Assembly (NCBI GenBank): GCA_028821475.1 | Contig: JAPPGB010000076.1 | Span: forward strand, 22,810-86,809 | Direction: 5' to 3' | DNA: 64,000 nucleotides | From: Spirochaetaceae bacterium | Lineage (GTDB): Bacteria > Spirochaetota > Spirochaetia > SZUA-6 > Bin103 | In this document: positions 44,459 through 54,300 of the stretch, one piece after another | Numbering within the stretch: position 1 is the first letter of the stretch | How the letters are laid out: each line of letters starts with the position of its first letter | Position numbers and translations under genes: made by a program | The notes under the pieces: generated by a model | Told to the model about the DNA's origin: nothing | What the model saw: only the letters and a program-made list of their open reading frames with translations | Databases searched by the model: none

Positions 44459-45730
44459 TCAACGTACCGGCGGCGGAGCGCTCCTGTCCGCGCGTGAGAC
44501 CTCGATCCACAGTTGCTCGACGCCGCGCAGCACCACGCCCTGCTGGTGGCGGGGCTCGAGGGCGAGCCGGATCGAGGTGAAGCGCTTCAGCATGCTGGCG
44601 AAGGCGATGCGCGCCTCCAACAGCGCGAGCGGCGCACCGAGGCAGTAGTGGATGCCGCGGCCGAAGGAGAGATGGCTCTTCTCCCGGCGTCCGATGTCGA
44701 GCGAATCGGGATCGGCGAACACCTCCGGATCCCGGTTGGCAGCGCCGACGAGGGAGATTACCACCTGCCCGGCGCGGATGCGCTTGCCGCCGAGTTGCAC
44801 GTCTTCGAGCGCCTTGCGACCGTTGAGCTGCACCGGGCTGTCGTAGCGCAGCAGCTCGTCGACGGCCGAGTCGAGCAGTTCCGGCTGGTCTCTGAGGCGC
44901 TGCAGTTGATCGGGGTTCTTGAGCAGCGCGAGCATGCCGTTGCCGATCAGGTTGCGCGTGGTCTCGTTGCCGGCCACCAGGAGCAGCAGCATCACCGACA
45001 GCAGCTCCTCGTGGGACAGGCGGTCGCCCTCTTCCTCCGCCGCGATCAGGGCGCTCACCAGGTCGTCGCGCGGCTGCCCGCGGCGGTCGGCGATAATGGT
45101 CTCGAAGTAGGCGTACGCCTCCTGTTGGGCGTACTCGATGGCGTGTACCTGGTCGCGGCCGAGCATGGGATCGACGCTGAGGGCGAGGGCATGCGACCAC
45201 TGCTCGAACCGGTCCATGTCGCGCGGCCGGACGCCGAGCATTTCGGCGATGATGGTGATCGGGAGCGGGTAGCCGAGGGCGGCGATGAGGTCGAAACACT
45301 CCTTGCCGGCAACCGCGTCCAGCAGTTCGTCGGCGAGCTCCTGGATGCGGGCGCCGAGCTTGGCCACCGCCCGTGGCGTGAACGCCTTGGAGACCAGCAG
45401 CCGCAGCCGGGTATGCGCCGGCGGGTCGATGTCGAGCAGGCTCAGCGGAATGGTTTCGACCAGGACGCGGCCGGCGTTGCCGAACCGCTTGTGGTCGCGC
45501 AGCACCGCCTCGATGTCCTGGTAGCGGGTCAGGGCCCAGGCGTCCACCAGCCGCATGCGGTGCACGGGGTCGACGCTGCGCAACTGGCGGTAGGTCGCAT
45601 ACGGGTCGGCGCGCACCTCGTCCGAGGTGAGGTCGTAGGCGACCCCGGACTCCCGCAGTTCGCGCGCCAGGCGCATGCGCACGACGACCGGCAGGACGAA
45701 TTGTTCGACGGCCTGGGCGATCAGTCCCAT
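44459..45730 (-). CDS. Cytochrome P450 (CYP107-like)
   Basis: 423 residues from ATG 45730. All P450 signatures are present: I-helix LLVAGNETTRN (Thr257), ExxR at 292-295 (DELLRYDSPVQ), and the heme loop FGRGIHYCLG with Cys363. DIDPPAHTRLRLLVSKAFTP is the usual C-helix region. Length is normal for soluble bacterial class I P450s, which need a ferredoxin and reductase; none is nearby. CYP107-type enzymes hydroxylate macrolides, terpenoids or fatty acids, so the substrate is open. It is the most ordinary gene in the window and seems intact. Confidence 0.92.
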   Translation of the reverse strand: MGLIAQAVEQFVLPVVVRMRLARELRESGVAYDLTSDEVRADPYATYRQLRSVDPVHRMRLVDAWALTRYQDIEAVLRDHKRFGNAGRVLVETIPLSLLDIDPPAHTRLRLLVSKAFTPRAVAKLGARIQELADELLDAVAGKECFDLIAALGYPLPITIIAEMLGVRPRDMDRFEQWSHALALSVDPMLGRDQVHAIEYAQQEAYAYFETIIADRRGQPRDDLVSALIAAEEEGDRLSHEELLSVMLLLLVAGNETTRNLIGNGMLALLKNPDQLQRLRDQPELLDSAVDELLRYDSPVQLNGRKALEDVQLGGKRIRAGQVVISLVGAANRDPEVFADPDSLDIGRREKSHLSFGRGIHYCLGAPLALLEARIAFASMLKRFTSIRLALEPRHQQGVVLRGVEQLWIEVSRADRSAPPPVR

Positions 45731-45978
45731 GGCGGCATCCTCCGGTGGCCCTGGCCCGGCACCGAGGAGATCACGCGGCGCTCACCATCCACGCCGATGC
45801 CGCCGGCCTCCGGCCGCATGATCCGGTGCGCGGGCCGGCTCCGGCAGTGAGCGGTGAGGCGTGCCGGGCGCGGGCGGCGGGCGGCGGGCGGCCGGAATGG
45901 TCGGTCGGCTTCGCCAACCCGGCCTTCGTAATCAGTTCACGCACGAGAACCTCCCTGCACCTGCACCAGGCGCCGCTT

Positions 45979-46533
45979 ATGTCGCTCATTCTACACATTC
46001 CGGCTGACCGGCGCTCGCAATGTATCGAGGGTATAACCCGTGCCCGCCGCCATTATCAAGCCCGTCCACGCAAGCTCGACGAGCTGTTCAACGGGCAGTG
46101 GGGCAAGTTGATGGAGTCGCTGGTGGAGGGCGACCTCGTGAATTTGCTGAATCGGCGCGGCGTCGCCGTGGACCACACGATAACCAACGCGAGGAAGAAC
46201 TACGGGGAGCGGCGCTGGGAATTCGACATTCTGGCCGTCAACGGCGAGGAGGTCGTGGTGGTGGAGGTGAAAACCACCCTCAAGGTCGCCGACGTCGACT
46301 ACTTCGTGGAACGGTTGCAGGACTTTGCGGAGCTGATGCCGGAATTCGCCAGCCGGAGCATCTACGGGGCGGTGGCCTACCTCAAGGCCGATGCATCCGT
46401 GACCGTCCATGCCGCACGGCAGGGCCTGTACGTGATCCGGGCCACCGGCAGCAGCGCCAGCATCACCAACGCCGACGGTTTCACGCCGCGCACCTTCGGT
46501 CGGCGCAACCAGGACGCCCGGCACGCACCGTAG
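45979..46533 (+). CDS. PD-(D/E)XK nuclease-like protein
   Basis: 184 residues from ATG 45979 (MSLILHIPADRRSQCIEGIT). GQWGKLMESLVEGDLVNLLN, RRWEFDILAVNGEEVVVVEV and KTT give the D...ExK core of the COG5493/DUF3782-type nuclease-like proteins. Those usually carry an N-terminal coiled coil; here it is short, so the N-terminus may be truncated. No methylase or other restriction gene accompanies it. Confidence 0.65.
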   Translation: MSLILHIPADRRSQCIEGITRARRHYQARPRKLDELFNGQWGKLMESLVEGDLVNLLNRRGVAVDHTITNARKNYGERRWEFDILAVNGEEVVVVEVKTTLKVADVDYFVERLQDFAELMPEFASRSIYGAVAYLKADASVTVHAARQGLYVIRATGSSASITNADGFTPRTFGRRNQDARHAP

Positions 46534-46678
46534 CCCCCGGCCGAACCCATTCTACCGAGTGGGTTGATTGGTATCTCGGTCCGGGGGTGGCGAAGGTGGT
46601 GGTGGAGCCGGACGAGGGGGCGGAGATGGTCTTGGCACAGTCCTCGGTGGACGGCCACGAACATCTGGGTCATCGGTC

Positions 46679-47176
46679 TTATACTTGTACCGCCGTCTCC
46701 TCTTTGACAATCTCGATAGCTGCTTCTTCTGCCTCCCTGCTCAACTTATCGTCGAGCGGGGCTTGGTCTTTGGACGTAACCCTGTCTATTTCCCGTTCCA
46801 GCTCACGCCATCGACGGTGTGCTTCTTCCGTATTCACTCTACTGTTTTCCACGTCTGCCCACAACGACCGGACCCTCGTTTTGATGGTATCGCACTCGTC
46901 GCTAATATACCGAAGCGTCGCGAGGTGCTGGGAATAGTCATGAACCAGTGAATACACAGAGAATACAACAACGATGATGTTCCCAGGGAGTGCTGCCCAA
47001 GATGGCAAGAATCCGAGCAAGGATGCCGAAACCCCGGCAGCTACAACGGCGTGGGCTCCGATTCGCCACTGGTTGATCCTCGCAGCGCGATTGACCCGAC
47101 CTCCGAAATATCTTGAATAGTGCCAGATGTCGATCATCTGGTGCCATATTTGATTCCTCGTAGTGGCGGAAACCAT
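46679..47176 (-). CDS. 2-TM protein with C-terminal coiled coil (SLATT-like)
   Basis: 165 residues from ATG 47176 (MVSATTRNQIWHQMIDIWHY); no good RBS, so the start is uncertain. INQWRIGAHAVVAAGVSASL and LPGNIIVVVFSVYSLVHDYS form two membrane helices, followed by a long cytoplasmic helix (SDECDTIKTRVRSLWADVEN, EEAHRRWRELEREIDRVTSK). This follows the SLATT layout. No CD-NTase, SLOG or other sensor gene is adjacent; the neighbours are a PD-(D/E)XK gene and the FGE lipoprotein. Lower GC than both. Confidence 0.5.
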   Translation of the reverse strand: MVSATTRNQIWHQMIDIWHYSRYFGGRVNRAARINQWRIGAHAVVAAGVSASLLGFLPSWAALPGNIIVVVFSVYSLVHDYSQHLATLRYISDECDTIKTRVRSLWADVENSRVNTEEAHRRWRELEREIDRVTSKDQAPLDDKLSREAEEAAIEIVKEETAVQV

Positions 47177-47300
47177 ACAACAGGCCAACGGCACCAACTT
47201 GCTGCACCGGAGAGAGGTTGTCAAGGGAATAATATGCGGCAGCAACTCGAGCACGCCTGAGTCACACCTGTAAATCTCGATTAAGTAGTCAATTACGATG

Positions 47301-48344
47301 CTACAGGTGGCGCGCGATGCGGAGGCCGGTTTGGGGGGAGCGGAGGGTGGGGGCGCACCAGCTTCGGTAGGCGGAGCGGAGCAGGCGGGGGGCGGATGCC
47401 CAGGAGCCGCCGCGGACGACACGGCGGGTGCAGGAGCTGCCGCTGCCGCCGGCGTCGTAGCAGTCGGCCACCATCTCGGCCACGTTGCCGTGCACGTCGT
47501 ACAGGCCGAAGCGGTTGCGGGCCAGGGAGCCGGCGGCGATCGGGTGGCCGCGGTACGGACCCGGCACGCCGGGGCCGTAGGGTTGGGCGCGGCCGTCGTA
47601 GTTGGCCTGGCCGGTGGCGATGGTGGCCCCGGTGTGGAACGGGGTGGTGGTGCCTGCGCGGGCGGCGTACTCCCACTCGGCCTCGGTGAGCAGGCGGTAC
47701 TCGGCGCCGGTCTTGCGGGAGAGCCACGCCACGTATGACTGTGCGTCGTCCCAGCTCACGTTGATCACCGGCTGGCGGCCGCGGCCCCAGCCGCCGTCGG
47801 GGGGACGGTAGCCGCCGCAGCCACCCGCGGACGCGCACGCGTCCCACTCGGCGAAGGTGACCTCGCGCACGCCGACGGCGAACGCGTCCCGGATGGTCAC
47901 GCGGCGCTCGGCCTCGTCGCCGTCGCGGCCGGCCTCGCCCGCCGGGGAGCCCATCCGGAAGCTGCCGGCCGGCACCACCACCACTTCCGGGCACGCCGAA
48001 CAGTCACGGAACCGTTCGCCCGCCTTCCGTTGCTCGGCGGCGCGGTCGCCGTCGCCGGGTGCGCCGTCGCCGGGCGCCGCCTCTTCACAGCCGGCCAAGG
48101 CCGCCAGTACGAGCGCGCATGCCCAGCCGGCCACGCTGGCGCGCCAGTACCTGGCGGCCCCGCGCTTAGGCCTGCCGGCGCGCCCGTTCCCGCGTGCCGC
48201 CGACGTGGCGCGTGACGGGTGTCTCGCCGCCGTATCCTTCACCGGAGGGCCCATCACCGGAGGCCTCATCACCGGAGGGCTCATCACCGCGGTGCTCGTC
48301 CGAAAGAGCCGGCCGGTGGGCGATGCGTGGTCATCGGTTGTCAT
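47301..48344 (-). CDS. Lipoprotein with FGE/SUMF1 (sulfatase-modifying factor) domain
   Basis: 347 residues from ATG 48344, with GGAGG close upstream. An unusually long N-terminal region with PPVM repeats precedes the signal ALVLAALAGCEEAAPG (lipobox LAGC). The FGE-type domain fills ~125-345: VPAGSFRMGSPAGEAGRDGD, VREVTFAEWDACASAGGCGG, INVSWDDAQSYVAWLSRKTG, RLLTEAEWEYAARAGTTTPF, YDVHGNVAEMVADCYD and VVRGGSWASAPRLLRSAYRS. Family members convert cysteine to formylglycine or bind ligands; catalytic cysteines cannot be assigned with confidence. It begins 38 bp after the giant autotransporter gene on the same strand, so the two probably form an operon. A C-terminal fragment of a second copy lies at 36825. 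Confidence 0.85.
   Translation of the reverse strand: MTTDDHASPTGRLFRTSTAVMSPPVMRPPVMGPPVKDTAARHPSRATSAARGNGRAGRPKRGAARYWRASVAGWACALVLAALAGCEEAAPGDGAPGDGDRAAEQRKAGERFRDCSACPEVVVVPAGSFRMGSPAGEAGRDGDEAERRVTIRDAFAVGVREVTFAEWDACASAGGCGGYRPPDGGWGRGRQPVINVSWDDAQSYVAWLSRKTGAEYRLLTEAEWEYAARAGTTTPFHTGATIATGQANYDGRAQPYGPGVPGPYRGHPIAAGSLARNRFGLYDVHGNVAEMVADCYDAGGSGSSCTRRVVRGGSWASAPRLLRSAYRSWCAPTLRSPQTGLRIARHL
48239..48293. repeat. Short 15-bp tandem repeats within the FGE lipoprotein 5' end
   Basis: ATCACCGGAGGGCTC-type unit repeated about three to four times. In the lipoprotein frame it encodes VMSPPVMRPPVMGPP. The unit length is a multiple of three, so slippage would add or remove residues without shifting the frame. 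Confidence 0.6.
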
Positions 48345-48382
48345 TGTCCTCCATGTCGCGGAGTGACCGTTCCGACTCATCG

Positions 48383-51300
48383 TCAGTACTCCAGGGATCC
48401 GCCGAAGCCGAACCGCAGGTGCGCCGGATCGCCGCGGCCGAACGTGCGTTCGCCGTACGCCTCGATTGCCAACTCGTGCGGGTGTGCGGGGCCGGACAGG
48501 TGCAGCGTCACGCCGGTGCGCACACGATGCGGTGCGGCGTCCTGCAGGGCCAGCTCCGCGAACGGTCCCACCCGGCCGCGGCCGTCGGCCACGCGCACTC
48601 TGTAGGCAACCTCCAGGTCTACCGCTTCCGGCAGCCACGGCAGCCCCGCAGCCGCTCCGGGCTCGGGCGCGCCGCCGGCTGCCGCGGCGTGCGCCATCAG
48701 CAACGTGCCGTCGCGCCACAAGGCATTCGCCGCGCCGCCGGGCGTGCCCCAGGTGGGCGCCACGGACACGGCCAGACCCGTGCCGCTGCCCGCCGGCTTC
48801 CAGGTCAGCGTCAGGCCCGCCCCCCAGTCGTGCAGCCTGGCTGCCTCGTGCATCAGCAACAGCCGGCCGCGCCCGCCGAGCTCGAACCCGGTGCCGGTGT
48901 CCGTGAACCTCAGTTCCGCGCCGGCCTCGGCGCCGAGGCCGCGGTCGGCGTCGCCGCCGTCCAGGCGTCCGCCCAGCTCCACCAGTCCGTCGATCCGGGA
49001 ATCGCCCATCCGCCACGCCACGGCGGCTTCCACCAGCACCCGCGCGCGCCAGGCGTGGGCGCTCACCTCGGGCAACTCCCCGCGGGTGGTGAGGCCGGTC
49101 ACCAGGCCGTCCGACTTCGCGGCCACCGACAACCCGCCGGCAGACCACAACTCGGCGCGCTTGCCGGCGGCGCCGAGCCAGGTGAGCACGCCGCCCCGCT
49201 TGGCGCCGCCGGCGTCGGTCAGTTCCACGGTGCCGACGCCGACCCCGGCCAGGCTCCAGATCCCCAGCCAGCGCTCCGGCATCCACAGCCCGTACGGATA
49301 GACGTGCGCCAGCCACCCCTCCACAATCGCCTCGCCGTCCCGCGCGCTCGAGGAGGTGAGTTCCAGGTCGCTGTAGGAGCCGGCCAGCCCGGCCAGGGCG
49401 CCCGACGCGAAGCGGTAGTCGACGCCCACGTAGCCCGACGCCACGGTGGCCTCCTGCTCGAAGCCGTCGACCTCGGTGCTGAAGCCGCTCAGGTCGCCCG
49501 AGCCCCAGGCGCCCCAGCCGGTGCCGCGCGGGCCGTCACCGGCGCGGAACGCGCTGTCCGCGAGAAGGTGCGGCAGCGACGGTGCATCCACGGCCGGCGA
49601 ACCGTCCGCCCGCACGCGCACGCCGAGCGCCTCGGCCACGTCCACCAGCGCCGCGCCGCGCAGTGCCGTGGCGGGCTGTGCCGGGCCGGGCTGTGCCGCG
49701 GCGCCGGCGGCGGCCGGCAGTGCCAGCGACCGCCCGTTCAGGGTCAGCTCCACGGCGCCGGCATCGGGTTCGCCGTCGCGCATCGCCGCCGAGAAGCGCT
49801 CGCCGATCACGTCCACCGCGGTCGACCCGATGGTGCGTCCGAGGCCGGCCAGGCCAACCTGCAGCATCCGCTCGCGGCGCGCCGGCTCCAGGTCCACCGC
49901 GCCGGTCTGCGCGCTCGCCGCGGCCTGCGCCCCGTACGCATCGCGGTACTCCACCCGCGCCTGCAGGCGGCGGCCGCCGTCGTGCGGCGCCGGCGTGTAG
50001 CTGCTCGCGGTGGCCCCCTCGATGGCGCGCCAGCGGCCGCTCGCTCCCGTGCGCCGCCACCACTGCCACGCCGCGCTGCCCGGCTGCACGCCGTCGCGGT
50101 CGGCCAGCGCGGCGGTCACCGGCTGCCCGATCAGCGGCTGCCCGGTGGACAGGGTAACCACGCCGTCGTCGTCGATCCGCACGATCACGATGCGCACCGA
50201 GAGTTCGGTCGCCGCACCGCGGTCGGCGGGCGTCGCGGTCACGGTGAGCACGTACTGCGCGGTGACGGCGGCGTTCTCGCCGGTGCCGACGTAGCGCAAC
50301 AGCCCGTCGGCGGTGCCGACCAGGAATCGCGAGCGGTCGCCCTCGGCGATCGCGTACGTGAACCGCCGGCCGGAATTGGTGCGGTCGCCGGCGCCGGAGA
50401 CCGCCACGCAGCCGAGCTCCACCGGCTGCTCGCTGCCGTCGCGGTGCTCGTCCAGCTCCAGGGTCACGTCGAAGCCGGGGTTGGCGGGCGCCGGTCCGGC
50501 GCTCGACGACCCGCCGCCCGCCGACGCCGTGTGCCCGCGCGCGGACGTGCGCACGGCCGCCAGCCCGGAGCCGGTGGACGGGGCCGGTGCCTTGCAGCCG
50601 ATCTGCGCGCCCGCGGCCGCCTGCGCCGTGGCCGGCAGCACCTCGCTGCTGCTCAGGTCGGCGTCGTTGCCGGCCGCGTCGCGAATCGTGCCGCCGTTCA
50701 GGTGCACGGCGTCCGCCGGGATGGTAATGTCCTCGCCGCCCGCATCCCCGCCGCGCACCGTGTAGGTAAAGCCGATCACCTCCAGCGCCCGCCGCGTGCC
50801 ACCCGCCATCGCCGCCGTCCGCGCGGCGGTGCCGATGCGCAGCGCCAACTGCGGGCGGCCGGTTACCGCCACCGGCTCGCTGAAGGTCACCTCCACCGCT
50901 ACCCGGTCCCCGCTCCGGTAGGTGCCGCCGGCCGGCGGCGACACGATCGCCACCGACGTCACCACCGGCGGCGTGGTCTCGGTCGTGCTGCCGTCCACCT
51001 TGTCGGCCGGGACCACGATCTGCGCCTGCTGCAGGCCGGTGTCCGCCGCCCCGCCGCCGGCCGCCCGGATCGACCCGCCGTTCAGGTGCAGCGCGTCCGC
51101 GGCGATCGCGATGCCGTCGTCGTCGCGGTCGTCCGACTGCACGTCGTAGCGGAAGCGGATGGTGTCGTGGTCCGCCGATGCGAAGCGCGCGCGCCGTGCG
51201 GCGCCGGCGGCGTTGTCGATGGTCAGTTCCAGTTGCGGGGACCCCGACACCGTGATGCCGCGGTCGAACTGCACGTCCACCAGCAGGTGCTCGCCGCGGC

Positions 51301-54300
51301 GGTAGGTGCGGTCGGCCTGGGGGGTGGATGCCACCGTGACCAGCCGCGCCGCCGCCGGTGCGCTCTGCGAGCCGTCCACCAGGTCGCCGTGCACCACCTC
51401 CGCCGTGTCCAGCGACAGGTTGGCCCGGTCGAGCCGCGCGCCGATGGCGTCGGTAATGCTGCCGGCGCTGCGCCCGAGCGCGTCCGGCGCGATGATGATC
51501 CTCGCGTCCGCCGAACCGTCCGACTGCTGCACCACGTAGCGGAACACCAGCCGTTCGCCGGCACTCGCCACCAGCGCCGCCGTGCGCTTCACCGCACTTG
51601 ACGCGCTCGCCCGCGGGCCCGCCGGAGCGTACCCGCCCCGCGCCGTGGAGGAGGCCGGCTCGGAGCCGATGGTCAGCTCCAGCACCGGGCTCCCGGTCAC
51701 CGTCACCTCCTTGTTGAACTGCACCTCCACGTCGACGCTCTCGCCGCGGGTGTAGGTGTCGCCGCTGCTCGGTGCGGAGGTGACGGCGGCGCGTGTCGGC
51801 ACCGTTGCCTGCGCCGCGCCGCCGTACACCGCGTGGCCCGATCCGATCGCGGCCGCCCCCAGGCTCAGGTCGGCCGCGTTGCCGGCGGCATCCATGATGG
51901 TGCCGCCGTTCAGGAGCAGGCCGCTCGCGGACACTTCCACGCCGTCGGGGTCGTTGTCCTCCTCCTGCACCGTGTAGCGGAAGTGGACGGTGCTGCCCGC
52001 GGCGGAGTGGTACCCGGCCCAGCGCACGGTGCTGCCCACGGCCAGCGCCAGCCGCGGTTGCCCGGTGACGGTCACCGCCTCCGAGAAGCCCACCGCGACC
52101 TGCACGATGTCGCCGCGCTCGTAGGTGTCGCCGCCGGGCGGGGTGGACTCGAACTGCACGCTGCGCACCACCGGCGGGTCTTCATCCTTGCGCACGCCGT
52201 TGACCGTGGCGGCCAGCGTGCCGGCCGCGCTTCCCAGACCGAGCACCGCGGCGTTGCCGGCCGCGTCCAGGATGGCGCCGCCGTTCAGGCTCAGCGCGCC
52301 GGCCGCGACGCTCAGGGCGCCCGCGTCGCCGTCGCCGACCACGTAGTGAAAGCGCACCACCTGCAGCCGGGAAGACGCGTACACCGCGGTACGCCCGGCG
52401 CCGCCGACGGTCAGCGCCAGCCGCGGCGAACCGGACGCCGTCACCGGCTCGCTGAACCGCACCTCCACGGTGACCGTCTCCCCGAACACGTAGGTGCCGC
52501 CCTTCTGCGGCGTGGAGGTGACGGCGACGCTGCTGACCGACGGCGGCGTGGTATCGCGCAGGCTCGCGTCGACCAGGTGGCCCGCAGCGTTCGCGACGGC
52601 GTGGCTGCCGAGCCCGAGCCGCGCGGCATTGCGCTCGCGGTCCTGGATGGTGCCGCCGTTCAGGCTCAGCGCGCCGTCCGCGATGCCGATGCCGTCGTCG
52701 TCGCGGTCGGTGTCCTGCACCCGGTAGCGGAACCACAGCGTGCTGCCGCTCGAGCGCACGAAACCGGCGCTCCGGGTGGCGCTGCCGACGCTCAACGCCA
52801 GGCGCGGCGAACCGGTTACCGTAACCGCCTCGCTGAACCGGACCTGCACCACGATCGCCTCGCCGAGCACGTAGGTGGTGCCGCCGCGCGGCCGCGAGGA
52901 GATCGACACGCCGGTGACCCCCGGCGCGGTGACCTGGCTGCCGTCGACCTTGTGACCGCCGGCGGCCGCCACCGCGGCGTGGGTCAGTACCGCGGCGGTG
53001 GTGCCGTCGTTCGACGTGATGCTGCCGCCGTTCAGGGTGAGCGCGTCGGCCGCGATGCTGATGCCGTCGCCGTCGCTGTCCGCGGCCTGCACCGTGTAGC
53101 GGAACGACAGCGTGCGCCCGTAGTGGTTGCCGTAGTAGCTCGCCGCCCTGGTGGCGCTGCCGATGGTCAACGCGACCTGAGGGCTGCCGGTCGCCGCCAC
53201 GCGCCCGGTGAACTGCACCCGCACGTCGACCGTCTCGCCGCGCTGATAGGTGCCGCCGCCCGCGGGCGAGGAACCGAAGTATACGCTGCTCACCGCCGGG
53301 GCGGTGGTTGCCGGGGGCGGCGCCGTCGCGTCGCCTACCCTGCGGCTGGAGTCGGCCGCCACCGCGGAGTGGGTGAGCACGGCGTCGGTGGTGCCGTCGG
53401 TGGCCTTGATGGTGCCGCCGTTCAGGCGGATCGCGTTGGCCGCGATGCTGATGCCGTCGCCGTCCGCGTCGTTCTCCTGCACCGTGTAGTCGAAGCCGAG
53501 GCCGCGCACGCCGGTACTGGTGGAAGTCAGGGCCGCCTGCCTGGTCTGGGACCCGATGGTCAGTTCCACCGTGGGGCTGCCGGTGACGGTCACCAGCCGG
53601 TCGAACCATACCTGCGCCTGTATCGTCTCGCCGCTCTGGTAGGCGTTGCCGCTCTTCGGGGTGCCGTTGAATCGAACCTCGGTTACCTTGGGGCCGGCTA
53701 CCAGGGAGCCGTCCACCTTGCGGGTAGCGTCGTCGGACACCGCCGCGTGCGACAGGTTGGCATTCAGGCTGCTGTCGGAAGCGGCCCTGATGTAGCCGTC
53801 GTCCTTGAGGCGGATCGCGTTGGCCGCGATGCTGATCCCGTCGGCGTCGAAGTCGTCCGCCTGCACGTCGTAGTCGAAGTAGATCTCGGTAACCCCGCCG
53901 CCGAACCCGCGGCCGTGGGAATGGCTCGCCAGCGCGGTCTGCCCGCCGATGGTCAGCTCCATCTGCAGCCCGCTCGAATAGTCGATGAACCGGTGGAACT
54001 CGACCTTCAGCTCGATGGTCTCGCCGAGCTCGTAGGTCTCTCCGCCCGCCGGTGAGCCGACGAACGAGACGCTGCTCACCACCGGCACCTCGTTCTTGCT
54101 GCCGTCCACCTTGTGGCCCGAGCCGGGCGTCAACGCGGTGTGCGTCAGGTCCGCGTCGGTGGTGCCGTCCGCCGCCGCCTTGATGCTGCCCCCGTTCAGG
54201 CTGATCGCATCGGCCGCGACACTGATGCCATCCGCATCGCTGTCCGCCGCCACCACCGTGTACTTGAAGAACAGCGAACTGGTGCGCGACCGGAAGTGGA

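Noticed and set aside
44513..45850. Plus-strand frame of 445 codons
   Set aside because: Antisense to the P450, which has all catalytic motifs.
48194..51601. Plus-strand open frame of 1135 codons
   Set aside because: Antisense to the autotransporter gene; composition is the His/Arg/Ala-rich type made by GC-rich complements, with no domain.
51833..54055. Plus-strand open frame of 740 codons
   Set aside because: Also antisense to the autotransporter; its apparent repeats simply mirror the Ig-like repeats.
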